Source: Candidatus Thiodiazotropha sp. (ex Monitilora ramsayi) (GTDB lineage: Bacteria; Pseudomonadota; Gammaproteobacteria; Chromatiales; Chromatiaceae). From it: a stretch of 64,000 bases of DNA. The stretch lies in NCBI GenBank assembly GCA_025655575.1, contig JAHXIP010000004.1, positions 216,158-280,157 on the forward strand, in the 5' to 3' direction. The notes below the pieces were generated by a model. The model did no database searches. It was given only the letters and a program-made list of their open reading frames with translations, and had not been told where the DNA came from. The position numbers and the translations under genes are program-made. This document shows positions 55,421 through 63,910 of the stretch, piece after piece; within the stretch, counting starts at the first letter, position 1; every line of letters begins with the position of its first letter.

Positions 55421-58333
55421 CTACTCTTGAATATTGTGTTTGCGCCGAAACTTGCCGGCAAAGAATCCCTGCCATTTCCCACGCTTCCCATCCTGCCCCG
55501 GCACTCTCTTCTGCGGTTTAAACTGGGGTGATGTTACCTTGGGTTCGTCCGGACCCGCCGGATAGAGCTTCACCCGTACGTCGAACCAGGCGGCCTGTCC
55601 GGTGACCGGATCGGAGTTGGACATATGGTCTCCCGCCTCACAGGGCGGCAGCTCTTCCGAGATCACATGGTTGAGCAGAAAGCCCTTCTGTGACTCATTG
55701 GCCTTGTTCGACAAACCCCAAGCACCGGTCGCCTTGCCGATGGCATTCCAGGTCCAGACCGTGCCAGGCTCCACTGCCTCGGAAAAGCGCGCCATGCAGC
55801 GTACCTTGTTGGTGGGCGACTCGACCCAGATCCAGTCTCCGTCACCGAAGCCAGACGCCTCCCCCAGCTTGGGATTGACGAACAGATAGTTGTGGGTGTG
55901 GATCTGCCGCAGCCAGGCGTTCTGACTGTCCCAGGAGTGGTACATCGCCATAGGCCGCTGGGTCAGTGCGTTGATCGGATAGTTATGAGTATCCACCAGC
56001 TTGTGCTCCAGCGGCGCTGTGTAGAACGGCAGCGGATCGAAATGCTCGGCCACCCGCTTGCGCAGACGCTCAGGCGGCTGCTTGCCGGGCAGTTTGCCTT
56101 GAGCCGCCAGGCGAAAACGCTGTAATACTTCTGAGTAGAGATGCAGGGTGATCGGCTCCACATAGCGGGTCATACCGTGATACCTAGCCCACTCCAGATA
56201 GCCCTGATTCCAATTACGCATGTACTGGTACGACTTGGGCAGTTCGTGGTGATAGACGCAGCCGTTTTTCTGGTACATCTCCCACTGCCTGGGATTCGGT
56301 TCGCCCTTGAGAAACTTCTCGCCGCCCTTGCCTCGCCAACCGGCGAGAAAACCGATACCGGAACCGGGTGAGGTCTCGTAGTTAGTGACAAAATCGGGAT
56401 AGTTGCGAAACTTGCGGCTGCCGTCTTCGCGCACGAACGCGGGGAGTCCCAAACGGCTACCCATCTCGATCAGCACTTCCTGGAAAGGCTTGCAGTCGCC
56501 ACGGGGTTCCACAACCGGGATGCGTACCGAATCCACCGGACCGTCATATTCTGAGATCGGCCGGTCGAGCATCGACATGGCATCGTGGCGCTCCAGATAA
56601 GTGGTATCCGGCAGCACCAGATCGGCAAAGGCCACGGTCTCCGACTGGAAGGCATCGGCGACGATCAGGAAGGGAATTTTGTACTCCCCGTTCTCATCCT
56701 TGTCCTTCAGCATGTCACGGACATTTTCCGTGTTCATGGAGGAGTTCCAGGCCATGTTGGCCATGAACAACAGCAGGGTGTCAATCTTGTAGGGGTCACC
56801 ACGCCAGGCGTTGGTGATCGCATTGTGCATCAGACCGTGGACCGACAGCGGGTACTCCCAGGAGAAGGCCTTATCGATACGGACCGCCTCGCCCTCGTCG
56901 TCAACAAAGAGATCATCCGGCTTGGACGGCCAGCCCAGAGGCATACCATCCAACGGCGTGTTCGGCTGGACCCCCTCGGGTCCCTTGGGCGGCTTGGGAC
57001 AGGGTGGGATCGGACGCGGAAACGGCGCTTTGTGTCGGAAGCCGCCGGGACGATCGATAGTGCCCAGGATAGTCATCAGGATGCCCAGGGCGCGGATGGT
57101 CTGGAAACCGTTGGAGTGGGCAGCCAACCCACGCATGGCGTGGAAAGAGACTGGGTTGCCGGTGACACTGTTGTGTTCATTACCCCAGCTGTCAGTCCAC
57201 TGAATCGGCAGTTCGATCTTCTGATCCCGCGCCACCACACCCATTTCGTGGGCCAGGCGACGGATCGTATCAGCGGGGATGCCGGTGATGTCCTCGGCCC
57301 ATTCGACGGTGTACTCCTCTACCCGCTCCTTGAGCAACTGAAAGGCGGGCTTGACGGGCGTACCGTCATCCAGGGTAAAGCTGCCCAACAGGCGTGGATC
57401 GGTACCCGGCGTATGGGTGGAGATCTCCCGATCCAGCTCCCTATCCCACCAGAGTTTGTTCTCGGGATCGAAACAGCCCTCTTCGATGTGCATCTCGAAG
57501 CGGCGGAAAAGACCGTGATCATCCCGCTTGGGATCGTCCACCACCAGCTCTGCAGAGTTGGTGTACTTGATCAGAAATTCCCGATCGTACAGTCCCTGGT
57601 GGATCAGCTCCCGGATGATCGCCAGCATCAGGGCACCGTCTGTACCGGGCTTGATCGGCACCCACTCATCGGCAATAGCCGAATAACCGGTACGAATCGG
57701 ATTGATAGAGATAAAACGCCCGCCACGTCGTTTGAAGTCAGCGAGGGCCATCTTCATCGGATTGGAGTGGTGGTCCTCCGCCGTGCCGACCATGATGAAG
57801 AGCTTGGAGCGCTCCAGGTCCGGGCCACCAAACTCCCAGAAGGAGCCGCCGATGGTGTAGATCAGACCAGCCGCCATGTTGACCGAGCAGAAACCGCCAT
57901 GGGCCGCGTAGTTGGGGGTACCAAACTGCTTGGCGAACATACCGGTCAGCGCCTGCATCTGGTCGCGTCCGGTAAAGAGTGCAAACTTCTTCGGGTCCTC
58001 TGCGCGAATCTTACCCAGACGTTCCTGCATGAGATCAAAGGCTTTTTCCCAGGAGATCTCCTCGAAGTCGGAATCGCCCCGCTCCGATCCGGGCTTGCGC
58101 AGCAGCGGCTTGGTCAGACGCGCAGGGGAGTACTGCTTCATGATGCCGGAGGAGCCCTTGGCGCAGATCACACCCTTATTCAGCGGATGATCGGGGTTGC
58201 CCTCAATGTAGCGTACCTCCCCATCACGCAGGGTGACACGGATACCACAGCGGCATGCGCACATGTAGCACGTGGTCTCTTTGACTTCGACACGTCCCAG
58301 GTCGCTATCTGATTGGGATGTTGGATCCTGCAT
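55421..58333 (-). CDS. soeA: Sulfite:quinone oxidoreductase catalytic subunit SoeA
   Basis: Molybdopterin guanine dinucleotide enzyme of the DMSO reductase family that oxidises sulfite to sulfate in the cytoplasm, with electrons going to the quinone pool. The 970-aa product starts with an Fe-S motif CYMCACRCGIRV and the fourth Cys in GVICAKGSSG. Further MoCo-binding segments are NYAAHGGFCSVNMAAGLIYT, LFIMVGTAEDHHSNPMKMAL and PIKPGTDGALMLAIIREL. It lacks a Tat signal, unlike DmsA or thiosulfate reductases, which fits SoeA of purple and other sulfur bacteria. A related cytoplasmic oxidoreductase is the alternative. Confidence 0.88.
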   Translation of the reverse strand: MQDPTSQSDSDLGRVEVKETTCYMCACRCGIRVTLRDGEVRYIEGNPDHPLNKGVICAKGSSGIMKQYSPARLTKPLLRKPGSERGDSDFEEISWEKAFDLMQERLGKIRAEDPKKFALFTGRDQMQALTGMFAKQFGTPNYAAHGGFCSVNMAAGLIYTIGGSFWEFGGPDLERSKLFIMVGTAEDHHSNPMKMALADFKRRGGRFISINPIRTGYSAIADEWVPIKPGTDGALMLAIIRELIHQGLYDREFLIKYTNSAELVVDDPKRDDHGLFRRFEMHIEEGCFDPENKLWWDRELDREISTHTPGTDPRLLGSFTLDDGTPVKPAFQLLKERVEEYTVEWAEDITGIPADTIRRLAHEMGVVARDQKIELPIQWTDSWGNEHNSVTGNPVSFHAMRGLAAHSNGFQTIRALGILMTILGTIDRPGGFRHKAPFPRPIPPCPKPPKGPEGVQPNTPLDGMPLGWPSKPDDLFVDDEGEAVRIDKAFSWEYPLSVHGLMHNAITNAWRGDPYKIDTLLLFMANMAWNSSMNTENVRDMLKDKDENGEYKIPFLIVADAFQSETVAFADLVLPDTTYLERHDAMSMLDRPISEYDGPVDSVRIPVVEPRGDCKPFQEVLIEMGSRLGLPAFVREDGSRKFRNYPDFVTNYETSPGSGIGFLAGWRGKGGEKFLKGEPNPRQWEMYQKNGCVYHHELPKSYQYMRNWNQGYLEWARYHGMTRYVEPITLHLYSEVLQRFRLAAQGKLPGKQPPERLRKRVAEHFDPLPFYTAPLEHKLVDTHNYPINALTQRPMAMYHSWDSQNAWLRQIHTHNYLFVNPKLGEASGFGDGDWIWVESPTNKVRCMARFSEAVEPGTVWTWNAIGKATGAWGLSNKANESQKGFLLNHVISEELPPCEAGDHMSNSDPVTGQAAWFDVRVKLYPAGPDEPKVTSPQFKPQKRVPGQDGKRGKWQGFFAGKFRRKHNIQE

Positions 58334-58524
58334 GGAGAATAACCTTGAGTTGACTGGCCTTTTCGACAGGCGTCTGCGAATCTTCTTATATTAGCTTTTT
58401 CTGATTTACATCGCCAGGAATTGGCTATCACAATCCTTTGGGTGTGGAATATTTGCATTAATGGAGAGGTAAAAACGAGCTAAATAAGCAGCTGTTTTTA
58501 AAGCAATTGGATCAGGAAAGAGGA

Positions 58525-59592
58525 TTACTTATCGGCGCTCCGTGATCGCTCCAGATCGAGCAAAGCCCGCTTGCGATCAACCCCCCAGCGATAACCGCCA
58601 AGCTTACCGTCACCCCGCAATATGCGATGACAGGGAATGAGCACGCTAATTCGATTCGCCGCGCAGGCAGAGCCGACGGACCGGGCCGCCTTTGGCATAT
58701 CGATCTTTGCGGCCAGCTCAGCATAAGTCATCACCTCCCCCTCACGGACACTGATCAGAAAGCGCCAAACCTTCATCTGGAAAGCCGTTCCACGCAGATC
58801 GAGAGGTAGATCGGGCCGGGGGGCACCCGTACTGATGTATGCGTCAAGCGCATCTATCCAGGCATCAAGCTCGTGTCCATCTTTAGCGGGTGAGGAGACA
58901 ACCTTCGCTTGGGGAAACTCCTCATTCAATTGATCTAAAAGTGTGCTTTCATCCTTTCCGAATTCCACAAAACAGACACCCCGGTCCGTAGCCGCCATTA
59001 GCATCGGGCCGACCGCCGTATCACGACAGGCAAAGAAAATGGTCTCACCTGTACCGCCTGACCGGTAGGTTTTCGGCGCCATCCCAAGATGACGCTTCTC
59101 TTCCCCATAGACACGGCTGACCGATCCGAAGCCTGCCGAATAGATAGCGCTCGTAACATCCTCTCCCTGTTTCAGGGCTGTTTTGAAATGCCTGATACGA
59201 ACCGCATCCTGATAGGCTTTGGGAGAGATCCCGAATGCCGCCTTGAAGGCACGCTGACAATGAGATGGCGATAACCCCGCACGCTTGGCAAGCCCACTCA
59301 AAGTCATACGTTCGTGAGCATGTGCTTCGATATACCGGGCAATATCCGTCAGCCATTTCACGCCTTGTGCCCTATCCGTTGGCTGACAGCGTTTACAAGG
59401 CCTAAACCCGGCACGCATCGCCGACGCCACGTCTGAAAAAAAACGCATATTCTCTGATCGTGCATGGCGGCTTGCACATGACGGCCTGCAGAAGACGCCT
59501 GTCGTAATGACTCCATAGAGAAAGCGGCCATCATATGACTTGTCCCGTTCAGCGACGGCCCTACGCATGGTTTGCTCTATCGGAATTGCCAT
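58525..59592 (-). CDS. ada: Ada: methylated-DNA--protein-cysteine methyltransferase and regulator
   Basis: Self-methylating repair protein and activator of the adaptive response. The 355-aa product has all E. coli Ada modules: an N-terminal zinc domain (FCRPSCASRHARSENMRFF; Cys35, Cys39, Cys66, Cys69; Cys35 is the phosphotriester acceptor), an AraC-type helix-turn-helix (LSGLAKRAGLSPSHCQRAFK), and a C-terminal O6-methylguanine methyltransferase with active-site IPCHRILRGDG (Cys321). An AlkA-type glycosylase is divergently encoded next to it. Confidence 0.96.
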   Translation of the reverse strand: MAIPIEQTMRRAVAERDKSYDGRFLYGVITTGVFCRPSCASRHARSENMRFFSDVASAMRAGFRPCKRCQPTDRAQGVKWLTDIARYIEAHAHERMTLSGLAKRAGLSPSHCQRAFKAAFGISPKAYQDAVRIRHFKTALKQGEDVTSAIYSAGFGSVSRVYGEEKRHLGMAPKTYRSGGTGETIFFACRDTAVGPMLMAATDRGVCFVEFGKDESTLLDQLNEEFPQAKVVSSPAKDGHELDAWIDALDAYISTGAPRPDLPLDLRGTAFQMKVWRFLISVREGEVMTYAELAAKIDMPKAARSVGSACAANRISVLIPCHRILRGDGKLGGYRWGVDRKRALLDLERSRSADK

Positions 59593-59808
59593 TTCATCAT
59601 TACCCAGAATCTATCTGTCACTCACATTAGAGCGCAGCAGGTCTATTTCATCCATCCGATTCTTGTCTTGTAATCTCGATTCCTTTGGAACACATGGGTT
59701 TTAACCAAATTTGGCGGGGCAGCACCTCACCATTGGAGGGTTGGAGCAGAAAAAACTCTCGCTTCATCCTATGATGTCCGATTAAGCAAGCGCCATTCTA
59801 CTTATATT

Positions 59809-59830
59809 ATTGTCTAGAACTTCAGACAAT
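59809..59830 (+). promoter_or_regulatory. Inverted repeat in the leader of the glycosylase gene
   Basis: ATTGTCT, eight bases, AGACAAT: a perfect 7-bp inverted repeat ending 16 bases before the ATG at 59847. It could be a regulator operator or an RNA hairpin near the ribosome site. The 254-base ada-glycosylase gap otherwise shows no certain Ada box. Confidence 0.4.
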
Positions 59831-59846
59831 CTGCCATCTTTGAATT

Positions 59847-60458
59847 ATGAATACCCAACACATCGCTATTGGTATGAGAGCCCTGGCAAAGGTTGATCGA
59901 GACCTCAAGCAAGCCTTTGAAGAGATTGGTCCACCACCACCCCGCATGCGACCAAAAGGGTTTGAGACTTTCCTGTCGACCATAGTCAGTCAGCAGATTT
60001 CAACTGAAGTGGCACGGGTCATCATGGGTCGGGTTATCGACCTACTACCTGAGGTTTCAGCCGATGCACTATTAACGATAGATGACCAAGCCCTACGCAA
60101 AGCCGGCATGTCATTTAGAAAAATAGAATATGCCAAAGGCATGGCAGAAGCCGTAGCATCGGGAAACCTGGACATCAACGGACTGGACACGACGAGTGAC
60201 GAAGAGGCAATAGCTGCCATCATGTCCCTAAGAGGTTTTGGCCGCTGGAGCGCTGAAATCTATCTTATGTTCTCCCTGCAACGAGAAGACATCTTTCCTG
60301 CCGACGATCTGGCCTTGCGGGTATCACTGGGTCGCCTGAAAAACCTGCCAAACAGGCCCACACAAAAGCAAGCCCGCGAACTCGTTGCCCACTGGTCGCC
60401 CTGGAGAAGTGTGGGTTCACTCTTTTTATGGCATTACTATCGCGGTGCACCTACCTAA
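59847..60458 (+). CDS. DNA-3-methyladenine glycosylase (AlkA-type, HhH-GPD)
   Basis: Base-excision enzyme removing alkylated purines. The 203-aa product has the HhH-GPD superfamily core: LSTIVSQQISTEVARVIMGR, the helix-hairpin-helix LRGFGRWSAEIYLMFSL and the catalytic Asp in FPADDLALRVSLGRL. It lacks the iron-sulfur Cys cluster of EndoIII/MutY and the N-terminal domain of E. coli AlkA (282 aa), so it is a compact form. The pairing with ada supports a role in alkylation repair. Confidence 0.93.
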   Translation: MNTQHIAIGMRALAKVDRDLKQAFEEIGPPPPRMRPKGFETFLSTIVSQQISTEVARVIMGRVIDLLPEVSADALLTIDDQALRKAGMSFRKIEYAKGMAEAVASGNLDINGLDTTSDEEAIAAIMSLRGFGRWSAEIYLMFSLQREDIFPADDLALRVSLGRLKNLPNRPTQKQARELVAHWSPWRSVGSLFLWHYYRGAPT

Positions 60459-60509
60459 AACAATGTGTCGACTTTTTTGATACCCCAGGATTGCAGATAA
60501 TGAGGATGC

Positions 60510-60866
60510 TTATGAAGAAACAACGAGCGCAAGCCCAATCGCTGCAGGGAAAGCTTGAAAGAGCAGGATTTTTCGACTGGCTGTCGCTCCACCGTAAAGA
60601 CCGGCAAGCAAAACACAACTCAAGAAAAAGATCTTCACGTTGGTCCCATCGTCACCCAGGATAAGACCCCAGAGCAGCCCTGCCGCCAGGAAGCCGTTAT
60701 AAAGGCCTTGATTGGCAGCCAACACCTTTGTCTTGGCTGCCATCTCCTTTGTATGCCCAAACACACGCAGTCCCAGCGGCTTATCCCAGAGAAACATCTC
60801 CAACACAAGAAAACAGATATGCAGAAAGGCAATCAAACCCACAACGATGTCTATGATGACGGACAC
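60510..60866 (-). CDS. DUF1304 family membrane protein
   Basis: A 118-aa protein with four hydrophobic segments (IDIVVGLIAFLHICFLVLEM; FLAAGLLWGLILGD; KIFFLSCVLLAGLYGGAT; FQAFPAAIGLALVV) and the motif GHTKEMAAKTKVLAANQGLY typical of DUF1304. Function unknown. It is convergent with the glycosylase gene, 51 bases apart. Confidence 0.88.
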   Translation of the reverse strand: MSVIIDIVVGLIAFLHICFLVLEMFLWDKPLGLRVFGHTKEMAAKTKVLAANQGLYNGFLAAGLLWGLILGDDGTNVKIFFLSCVLLAGLYGGATASRKILLFQAFPAAIGLALVVSS

Positions 60867-60966
60867 GGTCTATCTGTGACCCCGTAAGAGATTAACCGGA
60901 ACATTGTATTCACGCCTGACGCAGTCATTTGCGGACTTTTGGAATAGAATCAATGCGATGGCTTTA

Positions 60967-61545
60967 TCAGGCATTCAATTTACCCACAGTAACCGCCAAT
61001 TTACGGCCAAGCGCCAAGACCGCTTGTTGTTTCCGGTCATCCACAAGCGAGCCATCACCATTGAATGCTTTGAAGGCATGGGGAATGGCTTGTTGGTCAG
61101 GCAAGACGGTGACACCGATATTGGCCAGCAACATCCTGAGAAACACAAGCCCACGAAGCCCACCCAAAGCGCCCGGAGACGCGGCAAGGATCGCAGCCAT
61201 CTTACCCTGGTAAGCGATCAGAGGTGGCTCATCATCCGATTCGGCGCGAGAAGCCCAGTCTATGGCATTTTTTAACAATGGACTGAATGCGCTGTTATAT
61301 TCAGGTGAAGCGATGATAAACGCATCATGGTCAATCAGAAGCCTTTTAAATTTGAGCGCGTTTTCCGGTATCCCATCTTCACTCTCCAGATCCTGATTAA
61401 AGAGCGGCATCGGGTAATCGGCCAAATCAATCCGTGTAACAGTCGCCCCGGCCGCTTCGGCACCCGACACAGCAATCGCCAATAACCTTTTATTGAAAGA
61501 TTCTTTTCTGCTGCTACCTGCAAAAGCGAGAATTCTTGGTGTCAT
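60967..61545 (-). CDS. NADPH-dependent FMN reductase family protein
   Basis: Flavodoxin-fold oxidoreductase of 192 residues from ATG 61545 (MTPRILAFAGSSRKESFNKR), which has GGGGGTGGT just upstream; an ATG at 61560 adds five residues. The FMN phosphate loop GSSRKESFNKRLL and the SPEYNSAFSPLLKNAIDW segment are typical of the SsuE/ChrR-like family. It probably reduces quinones, FMN or similar electrophiles. It follows the YCII gene at a distance of 96 bases. Confidence 0.9.
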   Translation of the reverse strand: MTPRILAFAGSSRKESFNKRLLAIAVSGAEAAGATVTRIDLADYPMPLFNQDLESEDGIPENALKFKRLLIDHDAFIIASPEYNSAFSPLLKNAIDWASRAESDDEPPLIAYQGKMAAILAASPGALGGLRGLVFLRMLLANIGVTVLPDQQAIPHAFKAFNGDGSLVDDRKQQAVLALGRKLAVTVGKLNA

Positions 61546-61641
61546 ACCACCCCCTGGCATAGCTATCGCGTATCACACGAGACAAAAGAGATCTCAGAAG
61601 TGGCCAGGGCTTCTAAGCCGAGGCGAATACAATGGCATTGC

Positions 61642-61965
61642 TTATTGCTGACTTGGCATCTCCACTAGCTCAGACACCTCAAGCGAACCGCCTATCTCAA
61701 GAAAGGGACAGGCCTTTGCAGCCGATAACGCGACCTCCATGGAGTCCGTTTCGATGATTGTGTAACCGGACATCATCGTTACACCTCCATTGTTAACACT
61801 CCCATCGGCATTGACTGTGGTTGTATTCTTCAGCGGATTCATAGGACTGACTGCCGAGTCCCCTAACGAAGACAGCCATTCCATATACTTCGCGAAATGC
61901 TGCTTACCTTCCTCTGAAGTGGACGGCTGATTACCGCCCAAATAAACAATGACATATTGAGGCAT
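61642..61965 (-). CDS. YCII-related domain protein
   Basis: A 107-aa soluble protein with the ferredoxin-like fold of the YCII family: MPQYVIVYLGGNQPSTSEEG, the GYTIIETDSMEVALSAAKAC segment, and the CPFLEIGGSLEVSEL end. Members often act as small enzymes or fuse to ECF sigma factors; no role can be given here. No attC-like sequence lies on its downstream side. Confidence 0.85.
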   Translation of the reverse strand: MPQYVIVYLGGNQPSTSEEGKQHFAKYMEWLSSLGDSAVSPMNPLKNTTTVNADGSVNNGGVTMMSGYTIIETDSMEVALSAAKACPFLEIGGSLEVSELVEMPSQQ

Positions 61966-62156
61966 TGATTTTTCTCTTTTGATGAAGTCTTACTTCATAT
62001 AGGTTAACTTGAACAATAACCTTGCTGACCTGCATACAACCACTGGATAGCTATCGTTGTAAGTGTAGTTTGAGAAAACAAAAGAACAATTGGGATATAC
62101 CACGATATCTCTAATATCGTTGGAATCCCGTATCATTCCTTTTTAGTGCCTCACAT

Positions 62157-62213
62157 CAGCTGTCCATAAGGAGTGCTAGCGACAAATTGGCAGGCCGGAT
62201 GCGATTGTTGGAC
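62157..62213 (-). repeat. Possible truncated attC half-site after the dehydratase-like gene
   Basis: Directly after the TGA of the dehydratase-like gene comes GTCCAAC (62213-62207), matching the attC R'' consensus RYYYAAC, followed by AATCGCATCCGGCCTGCC. No complementary arm or closing GTTRRRY core was found within the next 200 bases. It may be the remnant of a broken recombination site at the array border, or a chance match. Confidence 0.35.
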
Positions 62214-62214
62214 T

Positions 62215-63213
62215 TCATTTGCTTATCAAGCCTTCTGAGAATAAACGAGAACTATAGGCTTTATTGATTTCATCAGGTGAGGCATTACATCCACTAAATT
62301 GAAGTACCACTTTTTTTCCTTTTAACAATCTTTTCAGTTTAATGGCTGCCATGATGGTTGAGGCGCCTGCACCTTCAAGAAAGTTGTGAGTGTAATAACC
62401 AGCCAAAGCAATTCCCTCATAAATTTCTTCTTCTGACAAGACAACAAATCCTGCTAAGTTATCTTTGTATATTTCGAATGGGACTTCATATGCTGTGCCA
62501 GTAGCAAAGCCTCCGGCGAACGTGGCATTTGCGGAGGAAACTATTTTACCCGCTTTCCATGATTTGAATGCAGCACTGGAGGATTCTGCCTGTACCGCAA
62601 AAACTTCAATATCTGGGTTAATTGATTTTAACACAGTTAAAGCTGCGGCTGCTTCACTACCAGTGCCAATTGGCAGAATAACAGCATCCAAATCAGATAC
62701 TGCTTCAATAATTTCAATAAATTCTGTACCGACACCATTAATCAGATGCGGTTCATTAGCGGGATGCACACAATATAGATTCTCCTTATCTGATAATTCA
62801 TCGACAATAGCAGAGGCCTCCTCAAAGGTTTTACCCGCCTCAATCAAAGTCGCACCTGTAGAGCTTATACTTCTGTTTTTTACTGGATTGTTGTTCTCTG
62901 GAACAACAATTGATGCTTCAACACCAAGCCATGCTGCGGATTGGGCAATAGAAAGGCCATGATTTCCGGTTGAAAATGTAACTACACCATTTATTCCGGT
63001 GTTCTTTAAATGATGCATGAGATTGATTCCGCCACGAATCTTAAAAGAACCGGTGGGATTGTAATTCTCATGCTTTACAAAAATCTCGGCGTCTATTAGC
63101 GAAGACAGATTCTCATATCGTGTAAGGCATGTTGGTATCAGATAGTCATAGACTACACTTCGGGCCTTGAGAACCTCTGTGCAGGAGATTGGATACCTCT
63201 TATGGTCAATCAT
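62215..63213 (-). CDS. PLP-dependent threonine/serine dehydratase-like protein on a gene cassette
   Basis: Fold type II PLP enzyme of 332 residues. The lysine motif NPTGSFKIRGGINL (Schiff-base Lys), the STGNHGLSIAQSAAWLG loop, the phosphate-binding LPIGTGSEAAAAL and a C-terminal FSGCNAS are clear, so a threonine/serine dehydratase or related lyase is likely; no ACT regulatory domain is present. I chose ATG 63213 (MIDHKRYPIS, with AAGGA upstream), because the upstream start at 63279 lies inside an attC site. GC content is visibly lower than in the rest of the window. Substrate unknown. Confidence 0.88.
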   Translation of the reverse strand: MIDHKRYPISCTEVLKARSVVYDYLIPTCLTRYENLSSLIDAEIFVKHENYNPTGSFKIRGGINLMHHLKNTGINGVVTFSTGNHGLSIAQSAAWLGVEASIVVPENNNPVKNRSISSTGATLIEAGKTFEEASAIVDELSDKENLYCVHPANEPHLINGVGTEFIEIIEAVSDLDAVILPIGTGSEAAAALTVLKSINPDIEVFAVQAESSSAAFKSWKAGKIVSSANATFAGGFATGTAYEVPFEIYKDNLAGFVVLSEEEIYEGIALAGYYTHNFLEGAGASTIMAAIKLKRLLKGKKVVLQFSGCNASPDEINKAYSSRLFSEGLISK

Positions 63214-63239
63214 TATTCCTTGCTTGTTACTCTTTTGAA

Positions 63240-63310
63240 ATCTAACGCCTAGCTCACCGAAAAAATGCGGACGTAGCAAGTATTTTTTCCGGTGGAGCTA
63301 CTTGTTAGGG
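63240..63310 (-). repeat. Integron attC recombination site (71 bases)
   Basis: In gene direction: R'' CCCTAAC (63310-63304), a 3-base spacer, L'' TAGCTCCACCG (63300-63290), a long stem, L' CGGTGAGCTA (63259-63250), spacer GCC-complement, R' GTTAGAT (63246-63240) matching GTTRRRY. The L arms pair over 10 bp with one extra G in one arm, the inner ATTTTTT/AAAAAAT arms extend the stem with a second unpaired C, and 15 bases form the loop. Extrahelical bases and unpaired spacers are hallmarks of attC. It overlaps the stop codon of the upstream cassette gene, as is usual. Confidence 0.85.
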
Positions 63311-63879
63311 TCGCCGTTCCCGCCCAACAATGTTGCTTGCTTTTCTTTTATTTTCTTGTACATCTCTTGCGAATAACTGAGAAGTTCAGGGCCCGGAAAG
63401 TTGCTTACAGCGGTGTGTCGGGAGTAATCGCCCTGTTCCCAAGCTTTCAATACCGCAGCATAAGAATATACATGAGCTGTTAACTGACCTAAGCAATTAG
63501 GAAGTACTGTTTCTTCCATTAAATCTGCGCGGGTAGTAACGATTTCTACCATTCGCAGATTCAGTGGCATGAATACAGTCTTCATCCATAAGCGCCATGC
63601 CTCTCCTTCTTCAACGCTAGGCGGCTCTGAAGGAGCCCAGAATTCGCCGCTGAGCCGATGGCCGGCCGGCTTGTGCGTGTATTGAAACGACACCCATGCC
63701 GATTCTGAGGCAAGACCCAAAGAGTGAAGTGGACCGTAAAACTCTTTCAACTGTTCGTTTACACGATCAATCTGGGCCTTTCTTTGTGCGTTTTTTTGAT
63801 TGTTGACATAGGTCGCAATATATCCGGCAAATGCGAGAAAGATCGTTATTGCAAGAGTTACTGCGATTTCCCAGTTCAT
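63298..63879 (-). CDS. Membrane-anchored hypothetical protein on a gene cassette
   Basis: Unknown function. The 193-aa product (from ATG 63879; ATG 63888 adds three residues) has one N-terminal membrane helix (IAVTLAITIFLAFAGYIATY) and then a helical cytoplasmic domain (QIDRVNEQLKEFYGPLHSLG; MKTVFMPLNLRMVEIVTTRA). The stop TAG lies inside the attC site, so ORF plus attC make a standard promoterless cassette. The 5' boundary is obscured by an IS3-family end 31 bases upstream. Similar one-helix hypotheticals are common in cassette arrays. Confidence 0.8.
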   Translation of the reverse strand: MNWEIAVTLAITIFLAFAGYIATYVNNQKNAQRKAQIDRVNEQLKEFYGPLHSLGLASESAWVSFQYTHKPAGHRLSGEFWAPSEPPSVEEGEAWRLWMKTVFMPLNLRMVEIVTTRADLMEETVLPNCLGQLTAHVYSYAAVLKAWEQGDYSRHTAVSNFPGPELLSYSQEMYKKIKEKQATLLGGNGDPNK

Positions 63880-63910
63880 TGGTTCCATCCTGATTTATGA
63901 GCCATTCGGC

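Noticed and set aside
56585..58312. A 575-codon plus-strand frame opposite soeA
   Set aside because: It is the antisense shadow of a conserved molybdoenzyme gene; GC-rich codon bias leaves the opposite frame open. No domain is visible and it lacks a ribosome site.
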